Made by a program: the position numbers and the translations under genes. Below the pieces are notes generated by a model. That model did no database searches. It saw nothing but the letters and a program-made list of their open reading frames with translations, and had not been told where the DNA came from. A stretch of DNA of 17,367 nucleotides from MWFE01 sp964481075 (GTDB lineage: Bacteria; Bacteroidota; Bacteroidia; Bacteroidales; Tenuifilaceae): NCBI GenBank assembly GCA_964481075.1, contig CAYZSD010000066.1, positions 1 through 17,367 of the forward strand, given 5' to 3'. How positions within the stretch are numbered: position 1 is the first letter of the stretch; each line of letters starts with the position of its first letter. Below, piece by piece: positions 7,105 through 13,200 of the stretch.

Positions 7105-7112
7105 TATTTTTG
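7105..7112 (+). promoter_or_regulatory. Promoter -7 element of the MORN-repeat protein gene
   Basis: TATTTTTG is a full TAnnTTTG match 36 nt before the ATG at 7149. No TTTG -33 box sits at the usual distance, which would fit a promoter that depends on an activator bound upstream, such as at the palindrome 7044-7060. Confidence 0.5.
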
Positions 7113-7148
7113 CCGTTAGAAAACACAACAAATAATTAATAAAAAGCT

Positions 7149-7955
7149 ATGGTACAGATTTCGAAACAGATATGCCTATGCGTTTTCTTATTCCTGTGTT
7201 ATGTAAGTTTCGCTCAACAGGATACTACCTTCAACCAGATTGACCAACTTGGTCAAAAGCAAGGTTACTGGAAGAAGTTTTATAAAAACGGGAGAGTGGC
7301 CTACAGGGGATACTTTAAGGATGACAAACCACGCGGTCTCTTTGAACGATTCCATGAGAACGGGGTAATCAAAGCAAAACTAATTCATAGCCCCTGCGGT
7401 GACTCAACACAAGCAATATTTTACAATACTGAGGGTAGGCTTTTAGCAAAAGGAGCGTACTACAAGAACCAAAAGGATGGTAAATGGGAGTATTTTACTC
7501 CCGATGGGAGGCTTGTTCTGCTCGAATCCTTCAAATCTGGAATTAAGGATGGCAAATTTACTTCCTACTATCCTACTGGAGAGGTTTTCGAAGAGGTGAA
7601 CTGGCAAAATGACCAGAAGCATGGACCAACAATACAGTACTATACCAACGGAGCATTCAAATCATCGATTGTATTTAGCAATGGGCTTGAGAATGGCATT
7701 GTAAAAACCTTCTATGTAGGAGGTAAAACGCGACTTGAGGGCTTCTACAAAGATGGGCTCAAGCATGGAAAATGGACAATATTTTCACCAAGCGGCGATT
7801 CACTTAGTGTTACAAACTATATTAACGGCTATGCAGAAAATCAGGACGAGCTTGTTTTACAGGAATCTAAGGAACTTCAAAAATTAATTGATAATATAGG
7901 TAAGATTCAGGAGCCAACAGTTGAGGATTTTTTAAGGGGAGGTATTGGGAGGTAG
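7149..7955 (+). CDS. Secreted MORN_2-repeat protein (YwqK-like antitoxin-repeat family)
   Basis: A 268-residue protein with a signal peptide (about residues 1-22, ending SFAQ) and then roughly eight repeats of about 24 residues spanning 36-230. Each runs G-x-W/F-x-x-F/Y-x-x-x-G-x-x-x-x-x-G/x-x-Y/F-x-x-G-x-x-x-x-G, as in GYWKKFYKNGRVAYRGYFKD (39-58) and GKWEYFTPDGRLVLLESFKS (111-130). This is the MORN_2 pattern often labelled YwqK antitoxin in databases. The name comes from a Bacillus gene and does not show toxin neutralisation here; no toxin gene is adjacent. Such beta-hairpin repeats are common in exported Bacteroidota proteins of unknown role. The third repeat (81-110) is irregular (SPCGDSTQ). 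The protein ends with a short charged tail. It is a single gene with its own promoter and stops with TAG. Residue 17 is cysteine, but the preceding residues do not form a good lipobox. Confidence 0.85.
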   Translation: MVQISKQICLCVFLFLCYVSFAQQDTTFNQIDQLGQKQGYWKKFYKNGRVAYRGYFKDDKPRGLFERFHENGVIKAKLIHSPCGDSTQAIFYNTEGRLLAKGAYYKNQKDGKWEYFTPDGRLVLLESFKSGIKDGKFTSYYPTGEVFEEVNWQNDQKHGPTIQYYTNGAFKSSIVFSNGLENGIVKTFYVGGKTRLEGFYKDGLKHGKWTIFSPSGDSLSVTNYINGYAENQDELVLQESKELQKLIDNIGKIQEPTVEDFLRGGIGR

Positions 7956-8000
7956 GCGACTGGTAGTTTATTGGTTGAGAGTAAATAAAGAAACTAAAAA

Positions 8001-8031
8001 GGTTAAAGTATGAAGGTTAAAGTATGAAGGT
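8001..8031 (+). repeat. Tandem 14-bp direct repeat
   Basis: GGTTAAAGTATGAA occurs at 8001-8014 and again at 8015-8028, followed by a partial third copy (GGT). It lies in the 179-nt non-coding stretch after the MORN gene. It is followed by two copies of ATACTGAG (8034-8041, 8046-8053) and GCTTGTCGAAG (8067-8077), which resembles a short repeat common in many bacterial genomes. No open frame covers it. Confidence 0.7.
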
Positions 8032-8104
8032 ATATACTGAGTGCCATACTGAGCCACAATTGAAGTGCTTGTCGAAGTTTAGGTTGAGGATAATTAGATT
8101 AGAA

Positions 8105-8118
8105 AATGATTAATCATT
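8105..8118. promoter_or_regulatory. Perfect 14-bp palindrome upstream of the methyltransferase
   Basis: AATGATTAATCATT is its own reverse complement and ends 16 nt before the ATG at 8135. It could be an operator or a chance AT-rich palindrome. The region has no TAnnTTTG element. Confidence 0.3.
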
Positions 8119-8134
8119 AAAAATAAATTAAGGT

Positions 8135-8902
8135 ATGGAAAAATCGAAGTGGTATGAAATTCTTTTTCAGAATTATGGGAAAAAGTATGAGATGGAAAGT
8201 TTCACAAAAGGCACAATTGGCGAGTGCGATTTTATTGAAAGTGAAATCAATGGCGTCAAATCATTAAAAATTCTTGATATTGGTTGCGGTACAGGACGAC
8301 ATTCGATTGAGCTGTCTAAAAGAGGATATAATGTAAAGGGGATTGACCTCTCTGAATCAATGCTAGAACTTGCCCGTGAGAAGGCTAATGCCGAAGGTCT
8401 TAATATTGAATTCTTGCAACATGATGCTCGCAATCTGCCTTTTGACAGTGAATTCGATGTTGCCATTATGCTTTGCGAGGGAGGTTTCCCCTTGATGGAA
8501 ACCGATGAAATGAACTTTGATATACTAAAGGGTGTAACAAGGTCGCTGAAAGAGAAAGGGAAATTTATCTTCACAACTCTGAATGGATTATTTCCTTTAT
8601 ACCATTCTGTGGAGGAATTCTGCGCCTCAACAACCGACGAGGGAAATGCTACTTATAGAAGCAATACGTTCGATCTGATGACCTTTCGGGATCACAATAT
8701 CACAGAATTAGAAGATGATTCTGGGGAAAAGCTTATACTAGAATGTAATGAAAGGTACTATGTACCTAGCGAAATAACTTGGTTGCTTAAATCGCTGGGG
8801 TACAATAAAATTGACATCTATGGTGCTAAACTAGGGGCTTTTTCGAGAAATGATAAGCTTACAACCGAGGATTTTGAGATGTTGGTTATTGCAGAGAAAT
8901 AG
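8135..8902 (+). CDS. Class I SAM-dependent methyltransferase, substrate unknown
   Basis: A 255-residue Rossmann-fold methyltransferase. Motif I is ILDIGCGTGRHSIEL at 46-60, which binds the methionine part of S-adenosylmethionine. The acidic end of strand 2 is GIDLSESML at 69-77, contacting the ribose. HDARNLPF at 96-103 and FDVAIMLCEGGF at 107-118 are motifs II/III, and KGKFIFTTLN at 141-150 is the next strand. The order and spacing fit the Methyltransf_11/25 group acting on small molecules or lipids; no substrate-specific domain is recognisable. The region 155-235, between the Rossmann core and the C-terminus, is the variable substrate-recognition part. The start ATG at 8135 has AAGG three to six bases upstream. 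It stands alone, convergent with gapA, and ends with TAG 17 nt before a shared terminator. It should not be read as a UbiE/COQ5 enzyme without further evidence. Confidence 0.88.
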   Translation: MEKSKWYEILFQNYGKKYEMESFTKGTIGECDFIESEINGVKSLKILDIGCGTGRHSIELSKRGYNVKGIDLSESMLELAREKANAEGLNIEFLQHDARNLPFDSEFDVAIMLCEGGFPLMETDEMNFDILKGVTRSLKEKGKFIFTTLNGLFPLYHSVEEFCASTTDEGNATYRSNTFDLMTFRDHNITELEDDSGEKLILECNERYYVPSEITWLLKSLGYNKIDIYGAKLGAFSRNDKLTTEDFEMLVIAEK

Positions 8903-8919
8903 TTTCAATTGGGGACAAA

Positions 8920-8950
8920 AAAAGCCTGACATTCAATGTGTCAGGCTTTT
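8920..8950. terminator. Bidirectional terminator between the methyltransferase and gapA
   Basis: AAAAGCCTGACA at 8920-8931 pairs perfectly with TGTCAGGCTTTT at 8939-8950 (12 bp, 7-nt loop). A runs to the left and T runs to the right let it end transcription of both convergent genes. Confidence 0.92.
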
Positions 8951-8967
8951 AGTATGTTAATTCTTTA

Positions 8968-9978
8968 TTACTTAAATAACATTGGAACAAGGTCAACCAC
9001 GCGGCATGAGTAGCCCCACTCGTTGTCGTACCATGAGAGAACCTTGATCATCTTACCTCCCAGAATCATTGTGCTTTGTGCATCGAAGATAGAACTATGG
9101 GAGTTGTGAATAATATCCACAGAAACGATTGGGTCTTCGGTGTATTCAAGAATTCCTTTCATTGGGCCCTCGGCTGCTTTCTTCATGGCAGCATTGATTT
9201 CCTCCTTTGTGGCTTCTTTTTTCAAAACTGCAACAAAATCAACCAGTGAACCAGTGGGTGTTGGAACGCGAACAGCAAGGCCATCGAGTTTGCCTTTTAA
9301 CTCAGGAATAACTTTACCAACCGATTTAGCTGCGCCTGTAGTAGTTGGAATCATAGAAACAGCAGCCGAACGCGCTCTACGTAAATCGCTGTGAGGAGCA
9401 TCGAGGATTCGCTGGTCATTGGTATAGGCGTGGATAGTGTTCATCAAACCGTACTCAAGTCCAAAATTGTCGTTCAGAACCTTAGCCACTGGAGCGAGGC
9501 AGTTGGTTGTACAGCTTGCGTTAGAAACGCACTGATCCTCAGGCTTCAAATCGGCATCGTTCACCCCAAGTACTATCATGCGGTCGATTTCGTCCTTTGA
9601 AGGAACGCAAAGGATTACCTTTTTCGCGCCGTTCTTTATGTGATCTCCGTATCCACCCTTTTCGCTCTCGCGCTTTGTGAAGATACCAGTTGATTCAACC
9701 ACAACATCGGGTGTCTGTTTCCACTTGATATTAAGGGGGCTACGCTCTGCATGTACAGGATATTTTACTCCTTGCACTATGATGTTTTCGGCATCGAAAC
9801 CAACTTCGCCTTGAAACTTGCCCTGGGTTGAATCATATTTTAGAAGATGAGCCAAAGTTTTTGTATCGGTAAGGTCGTTAATACCCACGATCTCCATTTC
9901 GGGACGTTCTAAGGCAATCTTGAATACGTTACGGCCGATTCGCCCAAAACCGTTTATTGCTACCTTTATCTTTGCCAT
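8968..9978 (-). CDS. gapA: Type I glyceraldehyde-3-phosphate dehydrogenase
   Basis: The enzyme oxidises and phosphorylates glyceraldehyde-3-phosphate with NAD+ in glycolysis, or the reverse in gluconeogenesis, as a cytoplasmic tetramer. Counting from MAKIKVAINGFGRIGR (336 residues), the N-terminal Rossmann glycine motif is NGFGRIGR. IVGINDLTD carries the acidic residue typical of NAD preference, SNASCTTNCLAP holds the catalytic cysteine (Cys156), IHAYTNDQ holds the catalytic histidine (His183), and SWYDNEWGYSCR is the C-terminal signature. The stretch EKGGYGDHIKNGAKK, with the following CVPSKDEIDRMIVLGVN, is the slightly extended form seen in Bacteroidota. I prefer ATG at 9976-9978 over the in-frame ATG at 9984, because family members begin two residues before the Rossmann strand. 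It is monocistronic, with a terminator 18 nt after its TAA stop. Whether it is the sole gap gene is not visible. Confidence 0.96.
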   Translation of the reverse strand: MAKIKVAINGFGRIGRNVFKIALERPEMEIVGINDLTDTKTLAHLLKYDSTQGKFQGEVGFDAENIIVQGVKYPVHAERSPLNIKWKQTPDVVVESTGIFTKRESEKGGYGDHIKNGAKKVILCVPSKDEIDRMIVLGVNDADLKPEDQCVSNASCTTNCLAPVAKVLNDNFGLEYGLMNTIHAYTNDQRILDAPHSDLRRARSAAVSMIPTTTGAAKSVGKVIPELKGKLDGLAVRVPTPTGSLVDFVAVLKKEATKEEINAAMKKAAEGPMKGILEYTEDPIVSVDIIHNSHSSIFDAQSTMILGGKMIKVLSWYDNEWGYSCRVVDLVPMLFK

Positions 9979-10033
9979 AATCATTTAGAAATTAGAAGTT
10001 ATAAATAATTGAATTATCCATAAAACATGACCT

Positions 10034-10041
10034 CAAAGTTA
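10034..10041 (-). promoter_or_regulatory. gapA promoter -7 element
   Basis: The minus strand reads TAACTTTG, a full TAnnTTTG match, giving a leader of about 50 nt before the gapA start at 9978. No clear TTTG -33 box is present at 19-21 nt. Confidence 0.45.
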
Positions 10042-10191
10042 GTAAACAAAATTGAGATTTCGTTAGTTAAAAAATAAAAACGTAATTTAACCAAATGCAA
10101 TGCAGCACATTCTGGGGAAAAAACGTATTAGGAGTTAATTAGCAAAACAAGTCATCATCATTTTTGTTTTAAGTGTTATATTGGAATAGAT

Positions 10192-10224
10192 TTTGCAGCA
10201 CTTACTAAGTTCCTTTAATATTTG
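10192..10224 (+). promoter_or_regulatory. Candidate promoter of the giant T9SS cargo gene
   Basis: TTTG at 10192-10195 is followed after 21 nt by AATATTTG at 10217-10224, one mismatch from TAnnTTTG. Transcription would start near 10230, about 55 nt before the ATG. Confidence 0.4.
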
Positions 10225-10286
10225 AATTATTTCTTTTCTTTATCATTAAGTATAGCAAACAAATGTCAAACTAAAACATCAATTTT

Positions 10287-13200
10287 ATGAGAAGATTTTT
10301 ATTGGTTTCTCTTGCCCTTATTTTACCTGTAACCTTTTTGGTTGCTAAAGGCTGGCGAGAACATCTTGCCAATGATAACCTCCAGAATCACAAGTTCACA
10401 ATCCAGACTACTTTGGAAAATCATTCTACGAACCAAAGTGTCTCTGTAGGATTAAAGAATTCCAAAGAAGGTTTCATTACTCCTGAATACCAACTTTTTG
10501 GTTTGATGAATCCTAGCAATTTGAATTTTAACATTATTTGGGACTACGAAACCGTAATTTCTGGTGTTTACCGCTTAACCTGGGACGATGATTACTACTA
10601 CTTGGATTCGCTTAGCATTAACACCGACTATTCGATTAGTGAAAGTATTCTTACTGTTTACAGTACCTACATTTTATCTCAGGAACCTGAGGAATATGAA
10701 TGGCTCGACTTTGTTGTTGAATTCGGATCGGGGTCGTATTCATGGTTTGGGATATATGTGATACCTAGTACACTTCCTTACTTGATACCTGAAACCCTAG
10801 CTTACGATCTGAGCAATCCAGGAGATGTGTTCACGAATGTGATTTACATGTATTCTGAATCTATTACATCTATTTCTGGAATGATTGAGGAAGTCGATTA
10901 CCACATCGAGGGCTCCTGGCTATTTGTCCACAACAGCTTTTTATCTGCTAACCTCACCTCGGCTGGTCAAGAAAGCCAGCATGAAGTTACATTTGATACT
11001 GGTGATGTAGCAGATCTTACTATTATTGCTATACAGAGTGGCGTTACAAACGCTACAATTAACCCATCGACAGCAACCTATTTCAATGATGTTCCAGACT
11101 ACCAGGATGTTGTTATAACATGGAATGCCGCCTCGGCTGTTACCGGTCTCATGGTTACAGTAAATTGGGGTGGTTGGGAGTACGAGCAGTTCGAGTGGCC
11201 CTACTACGAGGTAACTGACCTTGGTGATGGCACCGCTTTACTGAGGATATTCTTCGATGATGAAGGGGATGATGATATAGAAAAGGCTATAAAGAGTCAA
11301 TCGAAAGATTTATACTATTCCTATGTAACAATTGAAGTATCGTATGACGTTGGAAGTCCTTCCTATTTCTTCTTAACAATTATTGAAGAGTTTTTCAATG
11401 TGTATGTTACTGTTCAACCAGAAAATGCTGGATGGATATATGGGGCATGGGACTATATGCCTGGTGATGAGGTTTGGCTGGAAGCAGAACCAAACTGGGG
11501 TTACACCTTCTCACACTGGGAAAATAGTAATGGTGAGGTGATTAGTGATTCCAACCCTTATATGTTTACCATGCCAAGCGAGGATGTTTACATTGTTGCT
11601 GTATTTGTTGAGGCCGATTTCTTTACTGTAACCTACGAAGTAGTTGGCTACAACGGCGACATGTACGCATCAGTAAACGATATGTTTATTTACTCAGGGA
11701 CACCTGTATCACAGGGTCAGGATGTTTACTTCTACGCCTACCCTTGGTGGGGATATGGTGTTAAGGAATGGAAAGTAAATGGAGTTATACTTGAAGGATT
11801 TACACAGAATACCTACATTCATTTCAATCTGCAAGGCGACTTACATGTAACTGTTGAATATCAGGAAGTTGAATATCCCAGCATTGAGCCTTACTATCAG
11901 TACTTTGGGCTTAACGATCCCACGGACGTTGAATTTACAATAAATTGGGGTAGTGAATCATCAATTTCGTCAATTAGCTACTACGGATGGGACTACTATA
12001 TGCAGTTACAGGAAGGAATCGATTATTATGTAAACGATAATATCTTAACCATAACAAGCGCATTTATCCTATCACAAAATCCGAACATTTACCAATGGAT
12101 GGACTTTGAGGTGCAGTTTAATTCTGGATTATACGCTTGGTTTGGAATCGTTGTGGTTCCCTCTACCTCTCCATCTCTATTCCCTGACCTTACATACTAC
12201 GACCTAACCAACCCTGGGGATGTGTTCACGAATATTTTATATCTAACGGCAAACGAAGTAGTATCAATTACTCACGCTGGTGGATCGCTTGTTAATGGAG
12301 TTGATTATCATATTGAGGGCTCGTGGTTGTTCATTCATAACAGCTTCCTAGGTGTTCAGTTAACAAGTGCTGGTAATGAAATTGACCTTACCGTTTTCTT
12401 CGATACTGGAGCTGAAGCAAACCTTACTATTTTAGCTATTGAAAGTGGCATCATTAATGCTACAATCGATCCAACCACAGCAACATATACAAATAACCTT
12501 CCCTACTACCAGGACATTACCATTACATGGAATGGTGCATCGCAGGTGACACAGCTAATGGTAACTGTTTTCGACGGTTGGAGCTTTGAGCAGTTTGAGT
12601 ACCCATACTACAGCGTTACAGATTACGGCAATGGTACTGCACTTTTGAGAATATTCTTTGATGAGGATAAATCGACTTTTGAGCCGAAAAAAGGGACGAA
12701 GGACGAGGATTATATATACGTAACCTTCGAGATTTCTTTCGATGCTGGAGCACCAGCATACTTTTACATGACCCTTATTTGGGAATACTTCAATGTATTT
12801 GTTACGGTTGAACCCTATAATGCTGGTTGGGTGTGGGGCGATGGTGAGTATTCACCTGGTGAAGAGGTATGGCTTGAAGCAATGGCTTCATGGGGATATA
12901 GTTTCTCGCATTGGGCCTATCCAAATGGTGAAGTGGCTAGTACAAACAACCCATACATTTTCTATATGCCTGAGAATGATGTTTCCCTCACCGCAGTTTT
13001 TGTGCCAGCAGAATACTACACAGTAACCTTTGAAGTATTAGGAGGCAATGGTTACCTTGAAGCGTATTCGAATGGTTACTACATATACTCTGGTGAACAA
13101 GTTCCAGAGAATAGCGAAATCTACTTCTGGGCTTCACCAGCCTGGGGTTACTCGGTAAAGGAATGGAAGGTTAATGGGGAGGTAGTTAGCAACTACACTT

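Larger units (their letters stand above)
9979..10286. other. Intergenic region between divergent gapA and the giant repeat protein gene
   Basis: The region is AT-rich non-coding DNA with no open frame worth calling. It holds a gapA -7 element (10034-10041) and a promoter candidate for the plus-strand gene (10192-10224). I see no tRNA, riboswitch or strong hairpin in the 150 nt between them. Confidence 0.6.

Noticed and set aside
7149..7955. A functional YwqK toxin-antitoxin system
   Set aside because: The antitoxin name is only a database label for MORN_2 repeats; the protein is exported and no toxin gene is adjacent.
8968..9984. gapA start at the first ATG (9984)
   Set aside because: It would add two residues before MAKIKVAINGFGRIGR; the internal ATG gives the usual family N-terminus.
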